Shown: positions 7,247 through 17,200 of the stretch, piece after piece
Layout: each line of letters begins with the position of its first letter
Numbering within the stretch: position 1 is the stretch's first letter
Origin: Psychrobacillus sp. OK032
Lineage (GTDB): Bacteria; Bacillota; Bacilli; Bacillales_A; Planococcaceae
DNA length: 64,000 bases
Assembly (NCBI RefSeq): GCF_900111345.1
Contig: NZ_FOGY01000003.1
Coordinates: 186,001-250,000 of the forward strand
Direction of reading: 5' to 3'
Notes under the pieces: model-generated
Seen by the model: the letters and a program-made list of their open reading frames with translations, nothing else
Databases searched by the model: none
Told to the model about the DNA's origin: nothing
Translations under genes and position numbers: made by a program

Positions 7247-8986
7247 TTATTTTTTCGGAATTGCAACCCAATGACCTGTTGACACTTCTACGAGTTCTGA
7301 GTTTTGCAATTGATATTTGTCTTTCTCGGTATCCTCTTCCATAAGGCTCCGTTTTTTCTTTGCTTCGACTTTAGGGTCGGGTATTGGAATAGCTGACAAT
7401 AATGACTTTGTATACGGATGCAGTGGGTTAGCGTATAATTCTTCACTTTCCGCGAGTTCTACGATTTTCCCGGCATACATTACAGCAACCCTATCACTTA
7501 TATGCTTAACCATCGATAAGTCATGCGCGATAAATAGATAGGTAAGTCCTAAACGATGTTGAAGATCCTCCAATAACTCAACTATTTGTGATTGGATGGA
7601 GACATCTAGTGCGGAAAGGGGTTCATCACAAACGATAAAATCAGGTTCTACCGCAAGTGCACGTGCAATTCCGATCCTTTGACGCTGACCACCAGAGAAC
7701 TCATGTGGATAACGCATCGCGTGACTAGGTTCTAACCCTACCATCACAAGTAACTCTTCCACTCTCTTTTTTCGTTCTTCCTTATTTTTGCTTAAACGAT
7801 GTATATCTAATGCCTGCCCAATAATATCTAACACTTTAAATCGTGGATTAAGAGATGAATATGGATCCTGGAATATCATTTGCATATGACGGCGCATCGT
7901 TTTCATTTCATCTTTGTTAAGTCGGTTAATAGCCATTCCTTGATACAATATGTCTCCATCTGTCGGTTCATGAAGGCGTAATATAGCACGTCCTGTAGTT
8001 GACTTACCAGAACCCGATTCACCTACTAAACCTAATGTTTCTCCAGGTTTAATAAAAAAACTAATATTATCTACAGCTTTAAGTACATTACCTTTTCCAA
8101 CTTGAAAATGCTGTTTCAGTGATTTTACATCTAGTAAAGGTTTCCCTTGTTCAATTTCAAGTGAACGTAAAGAAGGGCGTTTTGGTTTTTTCTTCTCATC
8201 TAAGCGAGGAAGCGCGTTTAGCAATCTTTTCGTGTATGTATGTTGGGGATTTTCAAAAATTTCTTCTGTAGTTCCTGTTTCTACAATTTTTCCGTCTTTC
8301 ATGACAGCCACACGGTCGCACATACCTGCAACAACACCCAAATCATGCGTAATAAGAATGATGGATGTGCCAAAACGTTTCTGCATATCTTTCATGAGAT
8401 TTAATATTTGCGCTTGAATCGTTACATCAAGAGCTGTCGTCGGCTCATCTGCAATTAGTAGGGCGGGGCGACAAGCTAAAGCGATTGCAATCATTACACG
8501 CTGACGCATTCCACCAGAAAATTCATGTGGATATTGATGGAAACGTTCTTCACTGTTTTTTATACCAACGAGCTTCAATAGTTCGATTGCTTGTTTTTTT
8601 GCTTCTTTTTTGGAAAATTTTTGATGTTTTATTAAACTTTCTGCTATTTGTTTCCCAATTTGAATCGTAGGATTAAGAGATGTCATTGGATCTTGGAAAA
8701 TCATACTTATATCGCGCCCGCGGATACTCTCCATTTCTTTTTCCGTTTTGTGTACAAGACTTTCCCCTAGAAATTCAATTTCTCCATTTTTCATATAAGA
8801 AGGAGGAGAAGGTAAAAGACGCATGATGGATCTTGCTGTGACACTTTTCCCGCTGCCAGATTCTCCGACAATACCAAGTGTTTCCCCTTTTTTAACTTCA
8901 AAACTAATATCTTGTACTGCTTCAAATTCCTTGTCGCTTGTTAGAAATGATACACTTAAATTATTTACTTTTAAAACCGTCTTCAC
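7247..8986 (-). CDS. Fused dipeptide/oligopeptide ABC transporter ATPase (OppD-OppF type)
   Basis: This 579-residue cytoplasmic protein holds two complete ABC domains. Domain 1 (about residues 5-260) has [25 protein letters not shown] and [13 protein letters not shown]. Domain 2 (about 285-540) has [24 protein letters not shown] and [13 protein letters not shown]. Each is followed by the HPYTK-type C-terminal motif of Opp/Dpp ATPases. In most systems OppD and OppF are separate genes; here they are one chain, as in GsiA. The start GTG 8986 is preceded by TAGGTG, and an upstream GTG at 8995 overlaps that site. The gene is divergent from the permease/binding-protein genes it must serve. Confidence 0.92.
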   Translation of the reverse strand: MKTVLKVNNLSVSFLTSDKEFEAVQDISFEVKKGETLGIVGESGSGKSVTARSIMRLLPSPPSYMKNGEIEFLGESLVHKTEKEMESIRGRDISMIFQDPMTSLNPTIQIGKQIAESLIKHQKFSKKEAKKQAIELLKLVGIKNSEERFHQYPHEFSGGMRQRVMIAIALACRPALLIADEPTTALDVTIQAQILNLMKDMQKRFGTSIILITHDLGVVAGMCDRVAVMKDGKIVETGTTEEIFENPQHTYTKRLLNALPRLDEKKKPKRPSLRSLEIEQGKPLLDVKSLKQHFQVGKGNVLKAVDNISFFIKPGETLGLVGESGSGKSTTGRAILRLHEPTDGDILYQGMAINRLNKDEMKTMRRHMQMIFQDPYSSLNPRFKVLDIIGQALDIHRLSKNKEERKKRVEELLVMVGLEPSHAMRYPHEFSGGQRQRIGIARALAVEPDFIVCDEPLSALDVSIQSQIVELLEDLQHRLGLTYLFIAHDLSMVKHISDRVAVMYAGKIVELAESEELYANPLHPYTKSLLSAIPIPDPKVEAKKKRSLMEEDTEKDKYQLQNSELVEVSTGHWVAIPKK

Positions 8987-9026
8987 CCAAAACACCTACC
9001 CAAATTCTAATTTATAAGAAATACCA

Positions 9027-9055
9027 TTGACTTAATAAAAGTTTGAATCTATACT
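9027..9055 (+). promoter_or_regulatory. Promoter of the permease operon
   Basis: TTGACT (9027-9032), 17 bases, TATACT (9050-9055), in the 114-bp gap between the divergent ATPase gene and the permeases. Confidence 0.7.
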
Positions 9056-9100
9056 ATACAATACCACTCGGATTTATACAATAAGAGGGGAGATATTCCT

Positions 9101-10546
9101 GTGGAAACAAAAAGTGAGTCATCGTATAAAATAGGGTTTTCTGAAGTACTTATCTATACATATAGAAAAATGATAAAGCGGAATGCTTTTAAATATTTAT
9201 TGTACATACTAGGTTTTCCAATACATCTCATTACTCTTCTTTTCTATCGTTCAAAACAGAAAAATGATACTTATTCTTCTATATTAGAAGAAGTAAAAGC
9301 ATCTTTCATCGCGTCAGGAGTGGAAAATGAATGGAGTAATGAATATAAGGAACAATATATTCGTAAGCAAGCATTCTTTAATAGGCAAGTGAAAGAGCAG
9401 GAAATGAATGAAGAGATAAAAAGGTTAATGGAGGAAAAACTTTCCAAACGAGTATTTGAAAAAGCAAATGAAATAAGTAAACAAAAAGGAGTTAGGCAAC
9501 TAACATATGATACATATTTTCAAAGTTTGCTTGAAAAACCATTCTTTTTATTATTAACTTTCATCCCTGGAATTCTAATGTATTTATTATTAATAATTTA
9601 TAGTAATCCGTATGTGCAATTTATTTTTGAGCGCTTAATTATGAGTGTCTTTGTTATAGCGGGAGTATCTATCTTAGTATTTACAATTTTATATTTATCC
9701 CCATTCGATTCGGCTGCGAATTTGCTGGGTGAAGCGGCAACAAAAGAGCAAATAGCTGCATTCAATCAAATGCATGGATTGGACCTACCGTATTTGTCCC
9801 AGCTATGGAATGCACTAAAAGGCATTGCTACGTTCAATTTGGGAGCTTCCTTTACGGGCAATGAGGATGTAGCAACGAGTATTGCAAATAAATTTCCAAT
9901 AACATTAATCATTGCAGTTTTCTCTTTGTTAATGGCTGTAGTGATTGCGATCCCAGTTGGAATTATTTCTGCAACAAGACAAAATTCATTTTTGGACTAT
10001 TCTTTTATGTTTATCGCATTAATCGGATTATCGATCCCTAACTTTTGGCAAGGACTTATTTTTATATTAAACTTCTCGATTAAGCTGCAATGGCTACCTG
10101 CTACATATAGTCCACAAAACTGGTTATCTATTATTATGCCAGTTATAGTGCTTGGTACTGGTCTTACTGCATCCGTCGCTAGAATGACGAGATCCTCTAT
10201 GTTAGAAATCATTAATGAAGACTATATCATTACTGCAAAAGCAAAAGGGCTTAATGAGCGACAAGTACTTTGGAAGCATGCAGTAGGGAATGCAATGATT
10301 CCGATTATTACAGTTATTGGATTGCTATTCGGGGGAATGCTTGGAGGAGCAGCGGTAACTGAGAAAGTGTTCAATATTAGTGGGATAGGGAGTTATATTG
10401 TTGATAAGCAATTTATCCCTGATATTCCGGCTATTATGGGTGGGGTTATATATATTGCTATAACGATATCTTTAGTGAATGTGCTCATCGACATTTTGTA
10501 TGCGTTTTTCGATCCACGTATTCGATCCAAGATGAAGCAATTGTAA
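9101..10546 (+). CDS. Oligopeptide-type ABC permease (OppB/DppB family) with N-terminal extension
   Basis: A 481-residue membrane protein starting at GTG 9101 behind AGAGGGGAG. From about residue 175 it is an ordinary OppB-type permease: LSPFDSAANLLGEAATKEQ, MHGLDLPYLSQLW, several membrane helices, and the EAA loop ...IINEDYIITAKAKGLNERQVLWKHA that docks on the ATPase. The family is usually about 310-340 residues. The additional 150-170 residues contain two hydrophobic stretches (about 28-48 and 148-166) separated by a long charged, probably helical, segment. The next gene starts 13 bases later. Role: import of a peptide or similar solute with the divergent ATPase. Confidence 0.9.
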   Translation: METKSESSYKIGFSEVLIYTYRKMIKRNAFKYLLYILGFPIHLITLLFYRSKQKNDTYSSILEEVKASFIASGVENEWSNEYKEQYIRKQAFFNRQVKEQEMNEEIKRLMEEKLSKRVFEKANEISKQKGVRQLTYDTYFQSLLEKPFFLLLTFIPGILMYLLLIIYSNPYVQFIFERLIMSVFVIAGVSILVFTILYLSPFDSAANLLGEAATKEQIAAFNQMHGLDLPYLSQLWNALKGIATFNLGASFTGNEDVATSIANKFPITLIIAVFSLLMAVVIAIPVGIISATRQNSFLDYSFMFIALIGLSIPNFWQGLIFILNFSIKLQWLPATYSPQNWLSIIMPVIVLGTGLTASVARMTRSSMLEIINEDYIITAKAKGLNERQVLWKHAVGNAMIPIITVIGLLFGGMLGGAAVTEKVFNISGIGSYIVDKQFIPDIPAIMGGVIYIAITISLVNVLIDILYAFFDPRIRSKMKQL

Positions 10547-10559
10547 GGAAGAAGTAGGT

Positions 10560-12056
10560 GTGAAAATGATTTCTCAAAAAAAACATGCATTAAAGGTGTC
10601 GAGAGAGTACACCCAAGCAAACTTTGCGTGGATTCTTTCAACAATCGTGACAATGATTCTATTATGGAATAGTTTCAGTTTTAAAGAAGGTAATATAAAA
10701 ACGAGTGTCTTTTATGTCTTCCTTATTTATGCTGTGTTTACTAGCTTTCAACTGTTTCTTACTTGGAAAATGAAGCGTGATTTATTGAAATATGGTGAAA
10801 TACAAACGACAACAAGAAAGCTAGGCTACATACAGCTTTTTAGTATAGCAACTGCTAATATTTTCACAGCAGCTTTTGCCTTTAATCTAATAAAAAAGAA
10901 GAAAACACCAGAGTACGTGTTTGCTGTGTATATGGTATTAACCCAATTATTTATACTTGCAATATCGTCTTTCAATTTATTTAAACCATATGTAACAGAT
11001 AGCTTTATACCAGCGATGGGGGCATTAATGCTAATAATGGTTTTCCAAATAATTATGTTGGTGCTCGTAGCAAAATATGTGCAAGCTGGAGCAGCTCCTT
11101 CCTGGATGTTAATACCAGCGATACTATTAATAATTACATCACTTACAGGTAATCTATTTAACTTGTTATTAGGCGTAAGTTTAATCGTGAAAATTCGTAG
11201 TCATGATCAATCAAGAATAATAAAGTGGAATACGATGTGGGATAAAATTACTCGAAATTCCACCGCTATTCTAGGGATGTTTTTTATCATTCTCCTATTT
11301 TCTCTATCAGTTTGTAGTGTATATACATTTGACTATGATATGGCAGTTGAAAATAATTATGGTGCATTACTGCAAAAACCGAGCTTAGAATATCCTTTTG
11401 GAACGGATGACTTTGGAAGAGACCTATTTTCTAGAATTATTTTCGGAGCAAGAATTTCACTTCTTGTAGGATTTGCATCTACATTAATCCCAGTTGTAAT
11501 CGGAGGATTTCTCGGTGCATTAGCAGGATACTACAGCAAGCGTGCAGATAATATTATTATGCGATTACTCGATATTTTGTACGCAGTACCAGGTATTTTA
11601 CTTGCAATTGCCATTATTGCTGCATTCGGTGCAAATACACTGAATTTAATACTTGCGTTAAGTGTAGGTGCCATTCCAACCTACGCACGAACAATGCGAG
11701 CCAATGTTTTAATGGTATCCAATTATGAATTTGTAGAATCGGCGCGTGCACTAGGTTCATCCGATTTTTCGATTATTTTCAAACAAATTGTTCCGAATTC
11801 ACTTGCTCCAATGATTGTGAAAGCTACATTGACCATTGGTGGAGCAGTGATTGCAACAAGTAGTTTAAGTTTTTTAGGTCTCGGAGTAGAACCACATATC
11901 CCGGAATGGGGAAACATTTTGAAAATAGGTAGTACGTATCTAGAGTCGCACTCGTATCTTGCGATAATACCTGGGCTTGCTATTATCGGCCTAGTATTAT
12001 CATTCAACTTTTTAGGAGATGGACTCCGGGATGCATTAGATCCAAGAATGGATTAA
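10560..12056 (+). CDS. Oligopeptide-type ABC permease (OppC/DppC family) with six-helix N-terminal extension
   Basis: This 498-residue protein is the second permease subunit. The C-terminal 270 residues are OppC-like: EYPFGTDDFGRDLFSRIIFG, a run of membrane helices, and the EAA loop SNYEFVESARALGSSDFSII. The N-terminal 220 residues are extra and contain about six hydrophobic helices (around 18-40, 46-66, 90-110, 120-140, 150-172, 180-205). Ordinary OppC proteins are near 300 residues. GTG 10560 is the outermost start and ATG 10566 is equally possible; AAGGAAGAAG lies upstream. Extensions on both permeases of one transporter suggest they evolved together. Confidence 0.88.
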   Translation: MKMISQKKHALKVSREYTQANFAWILSTIVTMILLWNSFSFKEGNIKTSVFYVFLIYAVFTSFQLFLTWKMKRDLLKYGEIQTTTRKLGYIQLFSIATANIFTAAFAFNLIKKKKTPEYVFAVYMVLTQLFILAISSFNLFKPYVTDSFIPAMGALMLIMVFQIIMLVLVAKYVQAGAAPSWMLIPAILLIITSLTGNLFNLLLGVSLIVKIRSHDQSRIIKWNTMWDKITRNSTAILGMFFIILLFSLSVCSVYTFDYDMAVENNYGALLQKPSLEYPFGTDDFGRDLFSRIIFGARISLLVGFASTLIPVVIGGFLGALAGYYSKRADNIIMRLLDILYAVPGILLAIAIIAAFGANTLNLILALSVGAIPTYARTMRANVLMVSNYEFVESARALGSSDFSIIFKQIVPNSLAPMIVKATLTIGGAVIATSSLSFLGLGVEPHIPEWGNILKIGSTYLESHSYLAIIPGLAIIGLVLSFNFLGDGLRDALDPRMD

Positions 12057-12087
12057 ATATAAAATAATTATTTGGGGGTACTTAAGG

Positions 12088-13899
12088 ATGAAAAAAAGTT
12101 TACTAGCTATCCTGGTTGCGGTTGTTTTAGTGTTAGCAGGATGCGTAAATACGAAGTCGGATGTTTCTGACAAAGCAAATGATAAAACAGATTCAAAAAC
12201 AGATCAAAGTGATGTAGTTATGGAGTTATTAGGTATGAGCACTGGTGAAGCAGATATGAATATTGTTCGTGATCAACTGATTAAAAATGGTTTTCAAGTA
12301 AAGCTTAATATTCAACCAGATTACGGTAGTTTTACTGCACAAAAAGATGCTGGAAATTATGATCTTGCATTATCTAGCTGGACAACAGTTACAGGTAATC
12401 CTGACTACGCAGTACGTTCACTATTCAAGTCAGATGGTGACAATAGTATTATGTCAGATGAGGAAATTGATAAATTAATCGATCAAGCAAGTACAGAAAC
12501 AGCAGACCAATATACAGACACATACAACCAATTAGAACAACGACTTGTTTTCGACAAAGCGTATATCGCACCACTTTATAACTCATTTAAAGCACAAGGG
12601 GTAAATAAAGAAGTACTAAATGTGGATACCGTAAGACTTGCAAAATCACGTGCAATTGCATGGGAATCAATTGATTTTGTAGATACAGCTAAAAGAGCCA
12701 CAGACCCATTAATAGTGCAACAAGCAATAGGAACATTAACATCATTAGACCCGATTAAAGGAAATGATGGTTCTATTAACACATTAAATACAAATATGTA
12801 CGTAAGACTTGTTAACTTAACGGATGATGATGTAGTTGTATCAGATGGATCTTTATCAATTAACCATGCAATTGCAGAAGGAAACCAAGATTATTATTTC
12901 CTTCTTCGTGACGATATTAACTTTGCTGCAATTACGGATGGAAAAGCGGTAGATTCAGGAGAACGTGTTGGTGCTGACGATGTCGTGTTCTCACTAAACC
13001 GCGCAAAAGATAAAGATTCTGTACCTGATCACAGAACATATAGCTTGCATGAAAGTATGCAAGAGATAGAAGTAGTAACTGACCTTTCGGAACTAGAAGT
13101 GAAGCAATCTGGAAGCGATGTAACGGTGAAAGAAGCACTTGAAAATGGTTTAGAATCAAAAATTACAGAACTAGTAGAAGATAAAACAGCAGCTGATAAT
13201 GCAACAGGTAAATACCAAGTGGTGAAAATTACAACTGTAAATCCATTTCCACAAGTGTTGAATTATTTAGCGCATCAATCTGCTGGTATTGTTTCAAAGA
13301 AACAAGTAGAAAGCATTAATACGTATGACGTAGCATCATTTGATGTAAATAAAGACATTCCTTATGGTGACCAAAACACAGTGACAGAAGGCGACAAATA
13401 TAACAATACATTATATGCAAGCGGTCCGTACATCTTGTCCCATAAAAATGACTACGAAGCTGTTTTCCTGAAAAACCCTGCTTACATGCCGGGAACGGAA
13501 AATGAAGCTAAAATTTCGAATGTTACTGTTCGATTCATTCAAGATGCTGACAGTTCACTTGCAGCACTTCGTAATGGTGAAATTCATCTATTCAACGGTG
13601 TTCCTGAAACAAAATATGATCTAGTAGAAAATGAAAGCAAGTTATTCCTACAAAAAAGCGATAGTAATGCTGTAACATATTTGCTATTCAATACGAAAAA
13701 TCGAGAAGTATCAAATAGTGAAGACCTAAGAAAAGCCGTATTATATTCCATTAACCAAGATGAAGTTTTAAATTACTACCAAGGCAACAAGAAGAAAGCA
13801 GTATCTACTGTTAGTCCACTTGTTGACACAGGAAACGAATTAGTTTCCGATGCAGCGAAAGTACAGGAATTCTTGGATGCTTATAAATCAACTAAATAA
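12088..13899 (+). CDS. Peptide ABC transporter substrate-binding lipoprotein, apparently circularly permuted
   Basis: A 603-residue lipoprotein: signal helix, then the lipobox LVLAGC (Cys about 19). Residues about 45-205 (GFQVKLNIQPDYGSFTAQKD, GNYDLALSSWTTVTGNPDYA, SDEEIDKLIDQAS, AYIAPLYNSF) look like the C-terminal lobe III of SBP_bac_5 proteins. Residues about 210-603 then run through the usual beginning (LTSLDPIKGNDG, GADDVVFSLNRAKD), middle (NTLYASGPYILS, ALRNGEIHLFNGVPE) and NTKNREVSNSEDLRKAVLYS. The chain stops at DAAKVQEFLDAYK, where a normal OppA would continue into lobe III. All parts are present but the order is rotated. It follows the permeases by 31 bases. Confidence 0.88.
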   Translation: MKKSLLAILVAVVLVLAGCVNTKSDVSDKANDKTDSKTDQSDVVMELLGMSTGEADMNIVRDQLIKNGFQVKLNIQPDYGSFTAQKDAGNYDLALSSWTTVTGNPDYAVRSLFKSDGDNSIMSDEEIDKLIDQASTETADQYTDTYNQLEQRLVFDKAYIAPLYNSFKAQGVNKEVLNVDTVRLAKSRAIAWESIDFVDTAKRATDPLIVQQAIGTLTSLDPIKGNDGSINTLNTNMYVRLVNLTDDDVVVSDGSLSINHAIAEGNQDYYFLLRDDINFAAITDGKAVDSGERVGADDVVFSLNRAKDKDSVPDHRTYSLHESMQEIEVVTDLSELEVKQSGSDVTVKEALENGLESKITELVEDKTAADNATGKYQVVKITTVNPFPQVLNYLAHQSAGIVSKKQVESINTYDVASFDVNKDIPYGDQNTVTEGDKYNNTLYASGPYILSHKNDYEAVFLKNPAYMPGTENEAKISNVTVRFIQDADSSLAALRNGEIHLFNGVPETKYDLVENESKLFLQKSDSNAVTYLLFNTKNREVSNSEDLRKAVLYSINQDEVLNYYQGNKKKAVSTVSPLVDTGNELVSDAAKVQEFLDAYKSTK

Positions 13900-13905
13900 T
13901 ATTGT

Positions 13906-13944
13906 AAAAAAGCTCGATGAAGTAACTCTTCTCGAGCTTTTTTA
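13906..13944 (+). terminator. Terminator of the oligopeptide transporter operon
   Basis: AAAAAAGCTCGA pairs with TCGAGCTTTTTT across a short loop and is followed by T residues. Confidence 0.88.
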
Positions 13945-13959
13945 TATCCATCATTTTAG

Positions 13960-14157
13960 TTATTGCAACATGGGAAGAAAAAATGCAATTGCTCCAAGTA
14001 CAATGGCAGACCAAGCTAGGAATTTTTGTGGGAATGTTAAGCCGAATAAGCCTAGAACCACTGCAGCGCCGCCAAACCATAATGGATAATAGAAGAACCC
14101 AGCGATTGCCAGGAATATCCCTATCCAGCCAATCCAACTACCTAAAGAAGCTTTCAT
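13960..14157 (-). CDS. Small two- to three-helix membrane protein, unknown function
   Basis: A 65-residue protein starting at ATG 14157 behind AGGAGGTGAT, one of the best ribosome sites in the window. It is almost wholly hydrophobic: MKASLGSWIGWIGIFLAIAG, FFYYPLWFGGAAVVLGLFG, FLAWSAIVLGAIAFFLPML. The spacing suggests two or three membrane helices with glycine-rich packing faces. I do not recognise a family with a known role. It is convergent with the transporter operon and has its own ribosome site. Confidence 0.7.
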   Translation of the reverse strand: MKASLGSWIGWIGIFLAIAGFFYYPLWFGGAAVVLGLFGLTFPQKFLAWSAIVLGAIAFFLPMLQ

Positions 14158-14330
14158 CACAATCACCTCCTCATACTATTCGAAAGAACAATAAGTGCTA
14201 AAAATCGACATGAATGTTCTTTTTATAGTATATGAAGGGATGTTCAATAAATAATAAACAATTTGGACGAAAATCATAGAATAATAGCATTTTAGTTTCT
14301 CAAACACTAAAAAGAGGGTCTTCTAAAATA

Positions 14331-14710
14331 TTTCATCAAGTTGAAAAGTAAATATCTGGATAAAAGAAGCGCTTTGCAGGTGCAAAGGGGTATTGAATGC
14401 ATATTGAGTTTACAAAATATACCTAAGCGAGACAAAACCACTGCCCAACGCGACAAACAATCAAGTGAACGCGACAAACTAACCTCCGACCGCGACAAAC
14501 GACTAGTCCAAAGCGACAAAACCAAAAGCAGAAGCTTTTCACCAAGTTGAAAAGCAATATCTGAATAAAAGGAAGCCCTTTGCAGGTGCAAAGGGGTATT
14601 GAATGCATTTAAAATTTACAGAATATACCTAAGCGAGACAAAGCCACCGCCCAACGCGACAAACTAACCTTCGACCGCGACAAACGACTAATCCAAAGCG
14701 ACAAACTCAT
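14331..14710. repeat. 206-bp tandem duplication carrying two 21-bp-register GCGACAAA arrays
   Basis: A block from about 14331 (GCAGGTGCAAAGGGGTATTG inside) is repeated 206 bp later. Each copy ends in a row of GCGACAAA-like cores. GACAAA starts at 14431, 14452, 14473, 14494 and 14515 in the first, and at 14637, 14658, 14679 and 14700 in the second, always exactly 21 bp apart. The 12-13 bases between cores vary. No gene is visible. The + frame through the array gives a heptad-like peptide (RDKTTAQ, RDKQSSE...), a by-product of 21 = 7 x 3. Confidence 0.85.
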
Positions 14711-14721
14711 TTTCAAATACC

Positions 14722-14749
14722 AAAAAAGTACAAGCAGTCACACTTGTAC
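14722..14749 (-). terminator. Terminator of the TIGR00266/AIM24 gene
   Basis: On -, GTACAAG pairs with CTTGTAC and is followed by TTTTTT. Confidence 0.8.
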
Positions 14750-14762
14750 CTCGCTTCTAATA

Positions 14763-15563
14763 TTATTTTCCGCCTAAAAGATCGAAAAGTCCGCCTGTGA
14801 TACTTCCTTCACCTTTTGAGCCACCGCCAGGAGTTTGTGGAGCAGCTGCAAATACGCGGCTCGCTAAACGGCTAAATGGTAGCGATTGAATCCAAACTGT
14901 ACCTGGTCCACGTAGTGTTGCGAAGAACAAACCTTCTCCACCAAACAATGCAGTTTTTACTCCTTTTACCATCTCGATATTGTAATCCACGTCAGACGTC
15001 ATCGCTACTAAACACCCTGTATCCACTCGTAAAACTTCTCCTACTTGTAAGCTTTTTCGGTGAATTGTACCACCTGCATGAACGAAGGCTAAACCGTCAC
15101 CTTCTAGTTTTTGCATAATGAATCCTTCTCCACCAAAGAATCCAGCCCCTAGTTTGCGTTGAAATTCGATGCCAACGGAGACACCTTTAGCTGCAGCTAG
15201 AAATGCATCTTTTTGACAAATAATTTTGCCGCGGTATTTGCTTAAATCCATCGGAATGATTTTACCTGGATACGGTGAAGCGAAATAAACATGTCTTTTT
15301 CCACTGCCAGTGTTTGTAAATGTAGTCATGAATAAACTTTCACCCGTAAGCATACGTTTACCTGCGCCCATTAATTTTCCCATAAGTCCGCTACTACCAG
15401 AAGAACTTGAACCATCGCCAAAAATAGTTTCCATCGAGATACCATCTTCCATCATCATTAAGCTACCTGCTTCAGCAACTACGGTTTCTTTTGGATCTAA
15501 TTCGATTTCTACAAATTGCATGTCATCTCCATATAATTTGTAGTCAATTTCGTGATTGTTCAT
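14763..15563 (-). CDS. TIGR00266 / AIM24 family protein
   Basis: This 266-residue soluble protein has the glycine-rich beta-repeat pattern of the TIGR00266/AIM24 family: [16 protein letters not shown] near residue 33, [44 protein letters not shown], and [20 protein letters not shown] near the C-terminus. Bacterial members have no firm role; yeast AIM24 affects the mitochondrial inner membrane. ATG 15563 is preceded by AGGAGGAAAT. The C-terminus is a low-complexity Gly/Ser tail, often seen in this family. It stands alone, with its own terminator. Confidence 0.88.
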   Translation of the reverse strand: MNNHEIDYKLYGDDMQFVEIELDPKETVVAEAGSLMMMEDGISMETIFGDGSSSSGSSGLMGKLMGAGKRMLTGESLFMTTFTNTGSGKRHVYFASPYPGKIIPMDLSKYRGKIICQKDAFLAAAKGVSVGIEFQRKLGAGFFGGEGFIMQKLEGDGLAFVHAGGTIHRKSLQVGEVLRVDTGCLVAMTSDVDYNIEMVKGVKTALFGGEGLFFATLRGPGTVWIQSLPFSRLASRVFAAAPQTPGGGSKGEGSITGGLFDLLGGK

Positions 15564-15664
15564 GTTTTATTTCCTCCTAGTATTTGAATTAATAATGTAT
15601 ACGAAAAACAAAGTAAAAAGTTTCGCAATTTTAAAGGGATTCAATAGAGATTATCGAATGTATT

Positions 15665-15683
15665 TATAATGTAAGCATTTTCA
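15665..15683 (+). promoter_or_regulatory. -10 box with overlapping cre-like (CcpA) site
   Basis: TATAAT (15665-15670) is followed directly by TGTAAGCATTTTCA (15670-15683). The latter fits the cre consensus TGWNANCGNTNWCA with one mismatch at the central G. No good -35 is seen. Location at the start of a catabolic operon fits glucose repression by CcpA; this is inference. Confidence 0.45.
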
Positions 15684-15707
15684 ATGAATAAGAAAAGAGG
15701 TAAACAG

Positions 15708-17186
15708 ATGAAGTTAACTAATTTTATTGATGGAAAATGGCAAGAGGCTGGAGAAGAAAAGTATACAGCGGTTTTGAATCCAGCAAACGGGGAACGATTA
15801 GCAGAAGTTAGAATGTCTACAAAAAAAGAGGTGGATCTGGCAGTTGCAGCTGCAGTGAGAGCGCAAAAGAAATGGGTTCTCGTACCAGCTCCAAAACGCG
15901 CAGATTATTTATATGAAATTGGTAGATTGATGAAAGAAAAGAAGGAACATCTCGCACAAGTTTTAACAAAAGAAATGGGAAAAGTGATAGAAGAAGGACG
16001 AGGAGAAGTACAAGAAGGAATAGATATGGCCTTTTATATGGCGGGAGAAGGACGTCGCCTATTTGGAGAAACGACTCCTTCAGAGCTTGCAGATAAATTT
16101 GCAATGTCCGTTCGTGCACCAATAGGGGTAGTCGGTCTCATTACACCTTGGAACTTTCCGGTAGCAATCGCGACGTGGAAGTCATTCCCTGCAATTGTAG
16201 CTGGAAACGCTTTCATTTGGAAGCCGGCTACGGAAACGCCAATGATGGCCTATGAGATGGCGAAAATATTTGAAGAAGTCGGATTACCACCGGGAGTTGC
16301 AAATGTCGTTTTTGGTTCTGGTTCAGAAGTTGGTACAGCGATGATCGAACATCCTGATGTGAAGGTTATTTCGTTTACAGGCTCTACAGAAACAGGAAGT
16401 AAGGTTGCGGAGCTTGGAGGTAGACATTTAAAGAAAGTATCGCTTGAAATGGGCGGGAAAAATGCAGTTATCGTTATGGATGATGCAGATCTTCATCTAG
16501 CAGTGGAGGGTATTTTATGGAGTGCATTTGGAACAGCGGGTCAACGTTGTACGGCATGTAGTCGAGTGATTGTGCATAAAGATGTAAAGAGTGAGTTAGA
16601 AAACATGCTGCTTGCACAAATGGAAAGTTTAACAATCGGGGATGGTTTAGATGAAACCGTTAAAATTGGCCCTGTTATTAATAAACAAGCACTTGAGAAA
16701 ATACATTCCTATATAAAAATAGGAAAAGAAGAAGGAGCTAAATTGCTGGTTGGAGGACATGTACTAGCAGATGGAGATTTAGCAAAAGGTAATTATTATG
16801 CTCCTACATTATTCACGGATGTCACTTCGAATATGCGAATTGCACAAGAAGAGATTTTCGGTCCAGTAGTTTCCCTTATTGAGGTCAGCTCGCTAGAAGA
16901 GGCGATTGAAGTAAATAATGGAGTGAAATTTGGATTATCGAGTTCGATTTTTTCTCGAGATGTAAACAATGTTTTCCGTGCACAACGTGATCTAGACACT
17001 GGAATTGTTTATGTCAATGCAGGAACGACAGGTGCTGAAATTCACTTACCATTTGGAGGAACGAAAGGGACAGGAAATGGGCATCGAGATTCTGGAGTAG
17101 CAGCACTTGATGTGTATACAGAATGGAAAAGTATTTACGTAGATTTTAGTGGGAAATTGCAACGCGCACAAATAGACACAGATTAA
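15708..17186 (+). CDS. NAD(P)-dependent aldehyde dehydrogenase, probable 2-aminoadipate-semialdehyde dehydrogenase
   Basis: This 492-residue cytoplasmic aldehyde dehydrogenase has [17 protein letters not shown] (cofactor site), [17 protein letters not shown] (general-base Glu), [10 protein letters not shown] (catalytic Cys) and [13 protein letters not shown] 15708 has AGAGGT six bases upstream; an earlier ATG at 15684 has none. The next gene, 14 bases on, is a lysine 6-dehydrogenase whose product is 2-aminoadipate semialdehyde. Oxidation of that aldehyde to 2-aminoadipate is therefore the likely reaction. The specificity is inferred from context, as the family itself is broad. Confidence 0.85.
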   Translation: MKLTNFIDGKWQEAGEEKYTAVLNPANGERLAEVRMSTKKEVDLAVAAAVRAQKKWVLVPAPKRADYLYEIGRLMKEKKEHLAQVLTKEMGKVIEEGRGEVQEGIDMAFYMAGEGRRLFGETTPSELADKFAMSVRAPIGVVGLITPWNFPVAIATWKSFPAIVAGNAFIWKPATETPMMAYEMAKIFEEVGLPPGVANVVFGSGSEVGTAMIEHPDVKVISFTGSTETGSKVAELGGRHLKKVSLEMGGKNAVIVMDDADLHLAVEGILWSAFGTAGQRCTACSRVIVHKDVKSELENMLLAQMESLTIGDGLDETVKIGPVINKQALEKIHSYIKIGKEEGAKLLVGGHVLADGDLAKGNYYAPTLFTDVTSNMRIAQEEIFGPVVSLIEVSSLEEAIEVNNGVKFGLSSSIFSRDVNNVFRAQRDLDTGIVYVNAGTTGAEIHLPFGGTKGTGNGHRDSGVAALDVYTEWKSIYVDFSGKLQRAQIDTD

Positions 17187-17200
17187 TAGGGGGTACTAAC

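Noticed and set aside
14341-14550. Open frame with heptad-like peptide (RDKTTAQ, RDKQSSE, RDKLTSD) across the GCGACAAA array
   Set aside because: The 7-residue period is a direct result of the 21-bp DNA period; other frames and the other strand give equally regular peptides, and no ribosome site precedes it.
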